Below the pieces are notes generated by a model. That model had not been told where the DNA came from and did no database searches. It worked only from the letters and a program-made list of their open reading frames with translations. Shown in pieces: positions 1 through 10,300 of a stretch of 57,082 nt of DNA (position 1 is its first letter; every line of letters begins with the position of its first letter). The position numbers and the translations under genes were made by a program. Source of the DNA: Amanita rubescens (Eukaryota; Basidiomycota; Agaricomycetes; Agaricales; Amanitaceae). The DNA lies in assembly GCA_015039365.1 (NCBI GenBank), contig WION01000331.1:1-57082 (forward strand), written 5' to 3'.

Positions 1-59
1 TCCCCACACCGACTCTAGATGCTCGGACGACGGAGCAGATGTGATCCGAGTGTGACAAG

Positions 60-520
60 CTGCTGCCAGTTGGCGCAGATTTCCGTCGGTGGGCGAGTGA
101 TCATTCATCCGTTCAATCTTCTTTTCGCAGCTCAGTACGTTGTTGATTTAAACTTCTGGCTTCCTCAGTTGTTAACCTTCACCACTAGCACATGCCTTGC
201 ATCCAGATGATTTATTCGCATTCACAAAGGCATGGAACGCCGACCACACCACTAGACGTGGGCCCCAAGAACATTGTTAGCGGAGAAGAAGCTTCGCAAT
301 GCATTTCCAGGATCGAAGTTCGAGAAGCGTAAAATGGATGGAAAAGATGTTATATTGCTTCAATTTCGTAACGATAAGTATATAGACGAAGGATCCGATG
401 AATACCAACAACTTAAGGATGGTTCCCACCCGTAAATGAAAGAATCCGATGATGGTCGAAAACTACGGGATTGGGTTTTAAATCACTTCTGGGAATTGAA
501 GAATGTGTTCATCGTATGCT
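60..520 (+). repeat. Unknown coding-like fragment, copy 1
   Basis: This stretch matches 6640-7060 in order and on the same strand. Shared blocks include the tract ending in TTTTCGCAGCTCAGTACGTT, the phrase CTTCTGGCTTCCTCAGTTGTT, and a coding-like segment reading roughly DGKDVILLQF, then GSHP, then KLRDWVLNHFW. In this copy the segment is broken by an in-frame stop after GSHP and by indels, so it is not a working gene. I do not recognise the family. The pair is either two remnants of one gene family or part of a larger dispersed repeat. Confidence 0.5.
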
Positions 521-605
521 GTTTCAAATTTTCCTGGCTTCGATGAGGTCATATAATTTACGAACCATCATGCACACTCAACTAGTCGTTATCATCAATG
601 ATCTG

Positions 606-745
606 CGCACAAAGAAAGCCATTCCAGCAAGTTCTGAACCTGCATCCTCAGAGGGGAACAGATGCTGGATCAATCGATCGTTTCAAGCAATTGTTTCCAG
701 CGATTGTGTTTGGCTACCGGTGAGTCTCGCCCTATAAAGCGCCAT
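606..745 (-). repeat. tRNA-derived SINE, degenerate copy
   Basis: On the minus strand this copy shows the family's order: an A-box-like end near 735, a core with repeated TCGAAACGATCG-like units, and a degenerate B box near 632-648 (the plus strand reads CAAGTTCTGAACCTGCA). It is the most eroded of the three copies in the first 1.3 kb. No target-site duplication is evident by eye. Confidence 0.45.
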
Positions 746-879
746 CATCCCTACGAGTCGGACGAGTTAATTCCACGACATCTTTGATTACACAAGATGG
801 TTCACCGTTCAGTCATGTTGTAAAACCTATCAAGTCAAAGATCTCCCCGAGCGACATCTCCCGGGCCGACCATGGTGGT

Positions 880-1045
880 ATTGAGGTCTTCCGAAACATA
901 GAGCACAAAAGACGGCGCAACAGGTTTCGAACCTGCGGGTTCAGAAAGGACCAGGTGCTGGATCGTTTCGACCGATCGTTTCGAGCAATCATTTCAAACG
1001 ATTGGTACCTGTATCCATGACCGTTAGGCTACTTGGTGTAAGAAC
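880..1045 (-). repeat. tRNA-derived SINE, well-preserved copy
   Basis: Read on the minus strand, an A-box-like TAGCCTAACGGTCATGG (about 1033-1016) is followed by a long spacer of repeated GAAACGATCG-type units. It then has a canonical RNA polymerase III B box, GGTTCGAAACC, near 931-921. After the B box comes a tail with GTGCTCTATGTTTCGGAAGAC that recurs in the other copies. In a normal tRNA gene the A-to-B spacing is about 35-60 bases; here it is nearly 100, because extra sequence sits where the anticodon arm should be. Confidence 0.65.
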
Positions 1046-1084
1046 GCATTTATCCCCAAGAGCCAAAAAACGAGATGGGTGGGT

Positions 1085-1290
1085 CTCACTTTCCTGGGTT
1101 ACTATTAGAGGCAATGTTATTCCTGCTGTGAAATCCACCACATAGAGTCTCCCTGGCGTATGTTGGATGTGTCGAGGTCTCCCAAACGCAAAGGGCACAA
1201 AAAAGTGATTTCGACAAGTTTCGAACCTGCGCCCTCAGATAGGAGATAGTCGGCCATTTCAAGCGATTTCTGTAATATGCGTCCAACTAC
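1085..1290 (-). repeat. tRNA-derived SINE, 5'-truncated copy
   Basis: The B-box region (near 1229-1214), the CCTCAGATAGGAG segment and the tail containing TTTTTTGTGCCCTTTG are present in minus orientation. The A-box part is cut off around 1285. The tail (about 1100-1200) lines up with 12520-12625, which shows the repeated unit extends about 110 bases beyond the B box. Confidence 0.55.
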
Positions 1291-1442
1291 TAGACTGCAC
1301 CTTATACACGAATCAATTCATATCGACATTGCTAAAAAAACAGTTGTCATTGAGTAACATCTAATTCTAATAAACATTCATCGTCGAGCCATAACACAAT
1401 TAAAACTTGAATAATATAAATAGGTATGACTTATAAATGAAG

Positions 1443-3307
1443 TCAATCACGTCGCTTAATGCCAAGCTTGCAAGCGACCAGCTTCCTTAAAAATCCCTCC
1501 CATATTTCGACCTAAGCGTGACAGGTTAGGCACAAACTCCGCGGTTCACGGGGGACACTAACCTGTTCATCAGGTCGCTCAAGAACAAAGCTATACCGGC
1601 GGAAAAGTGAAGCGACGACAATGCGCATCTCCATCATGGCAAGATTACGACCCACACAAGCTCTACACCAAACGGTCAGACAAATGGACGCAACTTAGCG
1701 CACAAGATTATGCTCACCTTGGACCGACGGAAAACGTGTTGAGTGTCTTCTGCATAACACTCTGGTCACGCTCGAACCACCGTTCGGGTCGGAAAACTTC
1801 CACATCTTCGCCCCAGACATTGACATCGCGATGGATGGTGTAGCTTGGTACGCTAAGAATGGTGCCTTCGACGAAGTGTTGACCCGATACCGTCAAGCCG
1901 CCTTTTGGAGCAACGCGGGGAAGGCCGATACCAGAAGTGGTGTGAACACGGAGAGCTTCGTTGACGCAAGCGTCGAGATAAGGAAGGAGTTTGACCTGAT
2001 CAGCGGGTGCGACAACATCGTCTTCTGCTCCAAGATGGTCATCCAATTCCTTTTGAAGTTTCGCCTGGACGCGGGGATTGCTGGCAATGTGATAGATAAT
2101 AGCGGTAATTGAGCTAGAATGGCGTAAGTATAGGTGTGGTATATTAATGTTTGAACTTACTTTGCGCTGCTATCCGAGCCGGCAATTAGGAAAGTTTGAG
2201 CTTCAGCTGTGAGTTCTTCCGCGCCCAAAGGCTTGCCTTCGTCGTCGCGACCGTTCTGCAGTTTGCTGAGCAAATCATTACGATCGGTGGGGTTTGCCAA
2301 TCGTTTCGCAACAGCCATAATAGATATCCCGGCCAAGTACCGAACACAGTCCGTTCCGAATCGGTATCCAGGAAGTTTGCTCACGATCGGCCTCCAAGAG
2401 GGAGGCAGCACACCTATACACATCGAAAAGTCACCACGGCCATTCAAGATCTCAACAGCGGGAATGCCGATGACGTCCGAATTTATTTCCTCTTTGCCGT
2501 AGGAATTCATCAGGGCTTGTTGGCTGCCATGGTGTTTTGGAGCCATTGCGACATCTTTACCGGATTCTAACATTCCAAATGGAGCTCCGAATGACAGGTC
2601 TCCGATGATATCAAACGCCAGATAGTTCACCCCTACGACGGTTGTATCAGTTATGTGAACCATGCGTCATGAGACCAGAGCTTACAGGGAAGGACATTCA
2701 GATAGAGTCGTCCGTTTCTACCCTCCCATCCGCCTTCTCCATCGTTTCCAGACATGCCTTTGAGAGCGAGGTCGTGGAACTGATCCCACCGCTTGATGAG
2801 TTGAAGAACATGACGCTTGAGGTGGGGCTCAAACTCGAGAACATTCTTCTGGGAGAAAATGTGCGAAATAATCTTGCGTTTACGCGTATGCTCGGGCCGA
2901 TCACGAGTGTTGAACACGCCGCGTCTTATAGAGACGAAGGCATCATAAAAGTCGGATTTTAAAGCACCGTTTCCGTGACCGTAGATGGAGTTCAATGCCT
3001 CCGGGTCAGCGACGGAGATGTGATTGGGAGCAATGCGAACGATTGGGCCTGTTCCGCGACCAAGTTAGCGAGCTAGACAACATATCGAAAAGGGATACAC
3101 ACCATATTTTTGGTGGGCTTTATGGACGCTGTCAGAGCGGTGTCCCATCTTGCTAACATAACCCAACCAGAGATGCGAGAACTTTGCGAGGAAGGGGCCC
3201 GGTTGGCCCTTTACACCACAAGGATCTACGAGCCATGGAATAAAGTGGGCGAGGAGGCCGATAGCGGGGATTGCGAGAGCTACAGTGTAGTAATTGATAG
3301 AAGACAT
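1443..3307 (-). CDS. Cytochrome P450, CYP53-like (benzoate 4-monooxygenase type)
   Basis: Predicted haem mono-oxygenase of 534 aa in six exons: 3307-3103, 3048-2686, 2632-2161, 2113-1718, 1662-1563, 1511-1443. The phases close. The N-terminus is a single hydrophobic segment (about residues 8-27) that would anchor it in the ER membrane. Visible motifs are the I-helix AGSDSS, the ExxR motif EALR in NEALRVH, PERW, and the haem loop FSVGPRACVG, whose Cys binds iron and which is completed only by splicing exons 4 and 5. The stretches GHGNGALKSDFYDAF and GVLPPSWRP are characteristic of CYP53, the fungal family that para-hydroxylates benzoate with a CPR partner. Function is inferred from family resemblance. 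No motif is missing, so it looks active. It stands alone, with no pathway partner beside it. Confidence 0.88.
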
Positions 3308-4640
3308 CTTGCAAGGAACTGAGGAGACATTGGGAGGCGAGATTTGCTGGTTTATGTACTGCGCTGTTGAGGCCAGAGGTCATAATGGACACTGTTGACA
3401 ACGTTAACACCTCCATGGCAGCATCAGTAACCGTGACCGCAAATCTCCAAATGTGGCGGTGAATGAAACCATTTTCCGCACTTTCACAGTTGTTCTGACC
3501 AGAAATATGTGGTCTTCTCCCACAATCGAAAATACTGGGGTGTGGTAACATGCTTGGCGTTGGCGCACATTACTCATTGACAGAACGAGACCAAGTTGAA
3601 ATTGTCACGCTGTCACGTCCTGATTTCCTTTCCGGGCATTCCTTTCCTTTTTGGCGGCAGCGCATATCCGAATTTCCCATCACTCATTCCCAACAAATAG
3701 AAGTTGCCTGGTGCATAAAAGTATACCTATGTGTTTAATATACCTGATTGGCCTTTCATGACAGAGTGGTTATGGCACGCGCCTCATCCCAGTCTCCAGA
3801 TGGTAGCATTGTTGGTGTACACGTCTCCAGAGTCCGACCACGTCCAAGTCACAGGTACACAGGGTTATTTTGGGCTTTGTCAGTGGTGACTTGATCACGT
3901 CCGCTCCTTTCGACTCCTCACCCTTCCTCACCTCATTGCATGTGATCACTGTCCATATAAGATAGCTTGATCCCCACACCGATAATGGTAAGCAAATCTC
4001 GTTACCGATAAAGATCTGCACCTCGGTTTTCCTATCAATCCATTTCCATCCGTCCTGTATCTTGCTTAATAGCCTCTCGCTTGCGCCCCAATAGGCAATC
4101 CGATTGGTGGATTAGGATTTCTAGCGGGTTTGGTCAATTCGAACAGACGCATGAGTGGACGCTACTGGAATATGTCCGCCAAGTACAGTGCTGGCGTATT
4201 CGAGCAATGCCTCGGTGACAGTGGCGAGGTGAGCCTCCCTTGGCGCGCGTGCGATATTCTACGCATTGCTCGAGTTTGCCAAGTAAATGATGTGGATGAA
4301 ATGGATGGCGTGGATGATAATCTCCCTCCGCGTGTAGTTCCGGAGACGTTGGGCATCGGCACGGACTGCAACAACAAAATAAATAATAACTGCGGAGGCG
4401 GAACCTGGTGAGGAACAGATGCCTTATTGGACGCTGTATGAGGGCGCGGGAGATTGCAGCGAGGTGGAGAGACCTCACTTGAGGCTGAGGGCGGTAGCAG
4501 CCGCAGGTACGGCCTCATTCGAGGCATAAACAGTCCTACACGTGGGCATGGGTCAACGAAAAAGGCAATGGTAGTGGGGAAAGCACCAACGACTCGCAGT
4601 CTTCTAACACATTAAACAATGCCAACGCCAGCGCCTGCTT
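3308..4640. other. Gene-poor stretch
   Basis: No convincing gene. The first few hundred bases are the likely promoter region of the P450. A tRNA-like phrase occurs near 3765-3790 but has no matching B box. Overlapping minus-strand open frames at 4134-4527 are low-complexity (rich in Ser, Pro and Arg) and unlike any family I know. Part of 3885-4020 resembles the tail sequence near the SINE copies at 1022-1090. Confidence 0.4.
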
Positions 4641-5100
4641 CGAAATTTGCTTCGACCTTTTTTATTTTATTTTTGTAGCGGTGTAATAGTGCATGTCGAA
4701 GGCGACCGGCGGCGGCAACTTGAGGGGGAGGGTCACGTTCACATCGTCGAAGACTGGTTTGGCGAGATACACCATTCCCAGACGTTCTGGTGGTGCAAAA
4801 TAAATAAATAAGTACTCCTCAAATGTGGAACGGAACGCAGCTGCGCACCATTCTGGGTGGAACAACCCGACGATGCTAAACCTCAAGCCACTTGCTTCAG
4901 TACCACCGTGGATTCTGATTACGCCCTACTTTGAATACTCTTCCCTCGCCAGTAGCTGGCGCATAGCGTCTTCTTTGATTTGAGCTTGCAGCACTTCGGC
5001 TCCTCTCGCCGCTCGTTCTTGTTCGCGTTGCTCCCGAGCCTAGGCGAGAGACGTCAGAACGAGGTAAAAGAAAAACTGGGCCGCACTCACTTCGTCGTTT
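4640..5100 (-). pseudogene. Fragment resembling the GCN2 eIF2-alpha kinase linker
   Basis: One minus-strand frame runs through a charged coiled segment (AREQREQERAARGAEVLQAQ, then IKEDAMRQLL). It hits a TAG, then continues with a segment like VRFSIVGLFHP and LGMVYLAKPVFDDVN and LPLKL. This order resembles the region between the RWD domain and kinase domain of fungal GCN2, as far as I recall that family. The exon edge at about 5043 is preceded by a good acceptor and, upstream, by a GTGAGT donor near 5091, so introns are kept. The stop, the lost kinase domains and a SINE just upstream make it a dead fragment. The family call is tentative. Confidence 0.4.
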
Positions 5101-5104
5101 CCGT

Positions 5105-5215
5105 GCCAGGAAAAAACGCCTGCTGCATCCGTCATTTCCAGCGATTTTTTTTACGCAATCGTTTCAAGCGACCGCTTCCATGGCCTTGACCGTTTGCCTA
5201 TATCGGCTTTGTGCT
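5105..5215 (-). repeat. tRNA-derived SINE, partial copy
   Basis: The core repeats of the family (CAATCGTTTCAAGCGACCGC on the plus strand) and the A-box side (GGCCTTGACCGTTTGCC near 5182-5198) are visible. The B box is poorly preserved. It lies directly upstream of the GCN2-like fragment and may have truncated it. Confidence 0.5.
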
Positions 5216-5350
5216 TCAAAATTAGTACTCAGTGCTGGCGGCCCGCCGGCGCGAATCCGCCTTTTCAAAGTCCGATCTTCCTAGCTATTCGCCACTGGCA
5301 GCTGAAACTTGCAAGTACAATTCTCCTGGGACGAGTAATTTACGTCTATC

Positions 5351-6633
5351 ATGAAGCCTGTAGGGTTGACATATAAGCTAGCTCCTTATGGTGAAGCGCT
5401 GGTCGGAACAGGTGCTTACGTGAGTTCGTTTGTCAACGTCCTGGTCCAGGCTGACGTTGCACATTGAACAGAGCATTGTTTACAAGGCCTCAGAACGTGG
5501 TTCTGATAAGCTTGTGGCTATCAAGAAGTCTCGCGTCTCGAAGAAAGTGAAGCGACCCATTCTCCAGCATGAGGCCCGAGTACTGCAACTACTTCAAGGA
5601 GGAACCTGCATTCCCGTTGTGTATGGATACGGTCAGCTTGATCATTTCGAATATGTGGCTATGGAGCTTTTGGGACCAAGCGTCGCAGACCAACAACAGA
5701 AGGGTGGCGCTGGTGTGATGGTGGAGACTGTTATTCGGGTCGTATATCAAGTGGTACGTGCGACACATATGGATTTCCCTACGTGCTGAAACTCGCCTGC
5801 AGCTCTCAGGATTACAGCATATCCATTCCAATGACATTGTACATCGCGATATAAAGCCTGAAAACCTGCTTTGCTCACTGGACGATGAATCGACTATAAA
5901 AATAATCGACTTTGGCATCGCTAAACCCCTTTCTGGTTGTCGTCCCAACAAATATGATCCACTCGCAGAACGGCGACATATTGTTGGTTCTCTTTACTGG
6001 GCAAGTCTCAATTCTCATAACGGCATAGGTCTGCACATCATTTCCACCTTAGGGGTTCTCATGTTTGTTTGACATATCATAGACCTTTCTCCACGCGATG
6101 ACCTGGAATCCTTAGCGCTCGTCGCCCTCTTTCTTCTCCGCGGAAACCTACCTTGGAACCCTCGCTCGCGCTTGGAAGGTCCCCTGCGTTCTCAAGAGAT
6201 CGTCAGATTAATAAAATTGAATTGTCCTGGCCCGGCTTTATGCAACGGATTTCCCCAAGAATTTAGCGAGCTGCTTACTTATAGCCGCTCTCTGACATTT
6301 GAGCAACATCCAGATTACGTTCAACTTCGCCTTTCACTCGCAACATTGGCTGAAAGGATGGGCTGTTCGGCCGACAGTGGTTCACTGGACTGGACATGTT
6401 GTTACCCCAAAACCACGAATCTCATTTTGCATGATCCTGACGTCTCGATCCCTGACGAGGATGAGGACGAGGGGGAAGATGACGAGAATCTCGGGAAAAA
6501 CAGTTACTATGGGTGGGACATTGACCAGTGGGAGCGTAACGGGCCGAGAGACAGGGATTTGACCTTGCCTGTGGTGCAGGAGAACGACGTCGATCGCATC
6601 ATACCCGTAATTGTAGAAGTTGAGGACAATTAA
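5351..6633 (+). CDS. Casein kinase 1-like protein kinase
   Basis: Predicted Ser/Thr kinase of 375 aa in four exons: 5351-5419, 5472-5753, 5803-6028, 6083-6633. Visible motifs are the glycine-loop region LVGTGAY, the ATP-site Lys in VAIKKS, catalytic HRDIKPEN, metal-binding DFGIAKP, the CK1-type segment YWASLNSHNGI (in place of the canonical SIN motif), then RDDLESLALV and GNLPWNP. The order and spacing are those of the CK1 family. The C-terminus is an acidic tail (DEDEDEGEDDE) rather than the long basic tail of palmitoylated Yck kinases. Short divergent CK1-like kinases of this kind are often expanded in Agaricomycetes. All core catalytic residues are present, so activity is likely; substrates are unknown. 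Confidence 0.87.
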
Positions 6634-7147
6634 AGGTGACAATCTTTTTTTCGCAGCTCAGTACGTTGATTCGACTTCTGGCTTCCTCAGTTGTTATTCC
6701 AGTTCAGGGTTTGCATGGCTACCTCATGTCTGCCAGATTCATTGATAACATCGCACTTCATTTCACCGGGGGAGAACCGGCTCCAGAGGATTTGTTTCAC
6801 CTTCAGAAAGGCATGCAACGCCGAGAACACTATCAGACGTGGACAAACATGGTTACCGGAGGGGAAACTTTGCAATGCATTTCCAGAATCGCAGTTCGAT
6901 TACGTTCAGAAGCGTAACGTGGATGGAGAAGAAGTTATGTTGCTTCAATTTTGCGACATTGAGGATATTTAAGGATGGATCCCATCCACAAATGAAGGAA
7001 TCTGAGTACATCCGGAAACTACGGGATTGGGTTCTAAATCGCTTCTGGGTGTTGAAAGATGAACCTCAGGACAATTTCGCAAGGTACTATGAATATGATC
7101 TTGGGGATGAATCGAAAGCAAGGGGTCCGGGAGCGACTAGGGAATAA
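6634..7147 (+). repeat. Unknown coding-like fragment, copy 2
   Basis: This is the better-preserved partner of 60-520, starting immediately after the kinase stop codon. It opens with an acceptor-like TTTTTTTCGCAG, then a coding-like segment reading LSTLIRLLASSVV and ALHFTGGEPAPEDLF. In other frames it contains DYVQKRNVDGEEVMLLQF and MKESEYIRKLRDWVLNRFW. The pieces lie in different frames separated by possible introns, and I could not assemble one reliable model. It could be the tail of an unrecognised gene or a repeat remnant. Confidence 0.4.
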
Positions 7148-7320
7148 ATGTACAAGTTTCATCGAATATTGAATGTTGAACTCAAATATTATCGTGTTCA
7201 TTACATGTATGCTGTAGTCCTGAACGTGTAGAGTTCCACGTTTTGAATCGCGTTTGTGATTGTTTGGCAGGGCGGGCAGCGCGAATCCGCCAACAGCGCA
7301 GGATCCGTCCGCGGATTACA

Positions 7321-7327
7321 TATATAA
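7321..7327 (+). promoter_or_regulatory. TATA-like element of the dehydrogenase gene
   Basis: TATATAA lies 56 bases before the ATG at 7383. That spacing fits a TATA box with a short 5' leader. It is called on position and sequence only. Confidence 0.35.
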
Positions 7328-7382
7328 CCGGTACCCGAGCAATGTCGCTTCCCCACCCGTTTCTTCCCCACACCGACTCGTC

Positions 7383-10300
7383 ATGGCATTAAGTCGGTGC
7401 CCAAGAAGGGCCCTCATCACCTCACACTTTGTTCGAGGCACCTCCAGAAGATACCACGACGAAACATTTGGATTTCGCAAGAGGAGGGAATACGTATTTC
7501 CAGATTGTGCGTTGGCTTTCGAGGCGTCGTGATTCTCTCTCTCATTATATTGCAGATACCCCTGCCCAATTGGAGAATCGCGCTATCAACGCGCCGTTGT
7601 TGCGATATGTTGATTCAATGCGCACACACGGGCACAGAGCAGCGAGTATTGACCCGCTTGACCTTATCCACCGGGAAGAAGTGGCTGCGTTGGACCCTGC
7701 ACGGTATGGGTTGACAGACGAGAATAAACATTACAACGTGGACGGGATTGTCTGGACGAAACCGGTTGAGGAGTCTCGGGAACGAACGGGGGAAGGAGAG
7801 TGGTGGACGTTGAAAGAAATAACGCGCCATCTAAGAGAAGTTTATGTTGGCAGAATCGCTTATGAGGTGAGCACAAGCTCCGGATACTCGTGGACGTTAT
7901 TGACCTGGATTACCCAGTATATGCATTATCCGTCGAAGACGGAGCGTCTGTGGTTCTCTCATCTGCTAGAATCTCATTCTCTCCCATCTTCAGAGGAGAA
8001 ATCTGTGTTGGCGCCTATTGACCAAGATACCAAGAAGCGCATGCAAGGGCTATTGGCCCGTAGCGAAGTGTTTGACAACTTTTTGCAAGCCAAGTTTCCT
8101 AATTTGAAGCGCGTACGTTCTTTCTTTCCCAACTGAGAACACAAAGGAATGATTTTGATTGTGTAGTACGGCTTGGAAGGCGGCGAATCCATGATACCGG
8201 CGCTAGATTCCCTGTTCGCAGTGGCTTCGCAAAGTGAGCGTTCTTCAGTAGTTCCTATGCTATAAAGTCTCATGTGAGACTTGAAGGTGGCATACAACAC
8301 ATAGTTCTCGGTAAATCCATAATTAAAATCGTTTTGCCCTCGTCTAACGATATACGACAGCCATGCCCCACCGCGGTCGTCTCAACCTATTAACCGGGTT
8401 ACTCGAATTCCCACCAACTGCCCTTTTCCACAAGATCAAAGGAGGGTCTGAGCTCCCCGAAGAATACGGCTGCGAAGGAGACGTGATAAGCCATCTTGGT
8501 ACTTCTCTCCTCGCATCCATTAGGCAACTTGTTCACCATGCACCCAGTTGCATCACCCTCCTTGAACTACGACAATGCACATGGCCCCGTCAAAGTCTCA
8601 CTCCTGCCAAATCCTTCGCACTTGGGTTCGTCCTCTAGCCATTGCATAGTTTCCTGATTAACTAGCCATCAGAGGCTGTCAACCCTGTTGCTATGGGAAA
8701 AACGCGCGCAAAACAGTTTTTTCTGCTCAAGACCTCACCAGCGAGTTGTCAACTCGGCGATCGTGCCATGTGCGTTCAGTTGCACGGCGACGCAAGCTTT
8801 ACTGGGCAAGGTGTTATTATGGAAAGTCTTGGTCTCAGTACGTTCTTCCGCTTTTTCATACCCAATGCGAATGACGCTGAGTCTGTTCGTCTTATAGGTA
8901 ATTTGCCGCACTTTACTAGTGGAGGAAGCGTTCATATTGTGGTCGAGTACGTTTTAAGCAACTTTTCCTTGTTCCGTGGCTGATTGATGGTTATTCTTCT
9001 CCGTAAGTAACAAGTGAGTGACAATTGGGTAATTCGAGCATAAACTCATCTTTTTGAACAGCATCGGTTACACAACTCCCGCCTCGAATGCGCGGTCTTC
9101 TTTCTATTGCTCTGATGTCGGAAAGATGATCAATGCACCTGTGTTGCACGTCAACGGCGACCATCCAGAAGGTATTCCCGTCATTCACGTACCAATGCTT
9201 TTTCTCATACCAATTCAATCTTAGACGTTATCAGAGCTATGGACATTGCGTTCAAGTATAGACACTACTTCCGCAAAGACATCATTGTGGACCTTCTCGT
9301 GTACCGGAGATGGTAAGATGACTTGTTCCTTTGATAGTCTGGCACTGACGTTCTTTGCTGCAGGGGGTAAGTAAACGTTACATTCCGTTCCTGGAGTGTT
9401 ATGCTGACGGTCCGAAGCCATAATGAACTGGATCTTCCGGGAATAACCCAACCTCTCATGTACGAAAAGATCAGTACGCGACAGTCCGTTCCCCAGTTGT
9501 ACGAGCAGAAGCTGATGGTAAAGCTCCTTCCCCACCCTTACCTTATCCCATCAACTCAACTACTTTGACTAGCTTGAGAACGTGATGACCGAGCAAGAGA
9601 TCTCTGCCGTGCGCAATGACTACAAGGCCTACTTGGAAGCTGAATTGGGGAATGTCGCGTCTTTTGTTCCGAAAGTTTCGATTTTGCAAGAACATTGGTC
9701 GGGCATTACTTGGCCGACGAATGATGAGGCAGATCACAATCCCGCGACTGGCGTGGACAATGATACTCTCATTAGTGTTGGAAAAGCTAGCATTGCGGCA
9801 CCCGATGGTTTCGTGAGTGTAATACATTGTTCAGCCGAGCGCAAGATGGACTGATTCCATTCATGGTGCAGGAAATTCATCCCAAACTCCATAGGCACGT
9901 CGCCAATCGCTTGAAGAGTATTGAAACAGGCAGTGGTATCGATTGGGCAACTGCTGAGGTAAGAGTTTTGTTTCATTGTTCCTTTTGATAGCGACGCTGA
10001 CGAATCGTGATGACAGGCTATGGCGTTTGGAACTCTCATGCTCGAAGGCAACGACGTGCGCGTCTCGGGACAGGACGTCGGTCGGGGCACTTTTAGTCAT
10101 CGTCATGCGATGCTGGTGGACCAGAAGACGGAAGGTGTAATCGTACCTCTAAATGACGAACTGAACGCACCCGGAAAGCTCGAGTTGGCCAATAGTAAGC
10201 GTCGCCTTTGAAAACATATATGTGATTTACACTACTTTTGCAGGTTCTTTGAGTGAGATGGCTGTTCTAGGTGTACGTTTCACCTCTATATGCGTTGCTT

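Noticed and set aside
3760..3860. tRNA-like sequence (GAGTGGTTATGGCACGCGCC)
   Set aside because: It resembles an A box and D-arm, but no B box or T-arm follows at any usual distance on the plus strand.
4134..4527. Two overlapping minus-strand frames
   Set aside because: Low-complexity composition, no motif, no splice support and mutual overlap; treated as chance frames.
8234..8360. One 127-base intron here
   Set aside because: Frame is kept, but eight conserved residues before MPHRGRL would be lost; the 24-base exon restores them and gives two introns of normal length.
8499..8523. A 25-base intron after GDVISHL
   Set aside because: Too short for spliceosomal removal; the acceptor at 8547 gives a 49-base intron and the expected VASPSLNYD.
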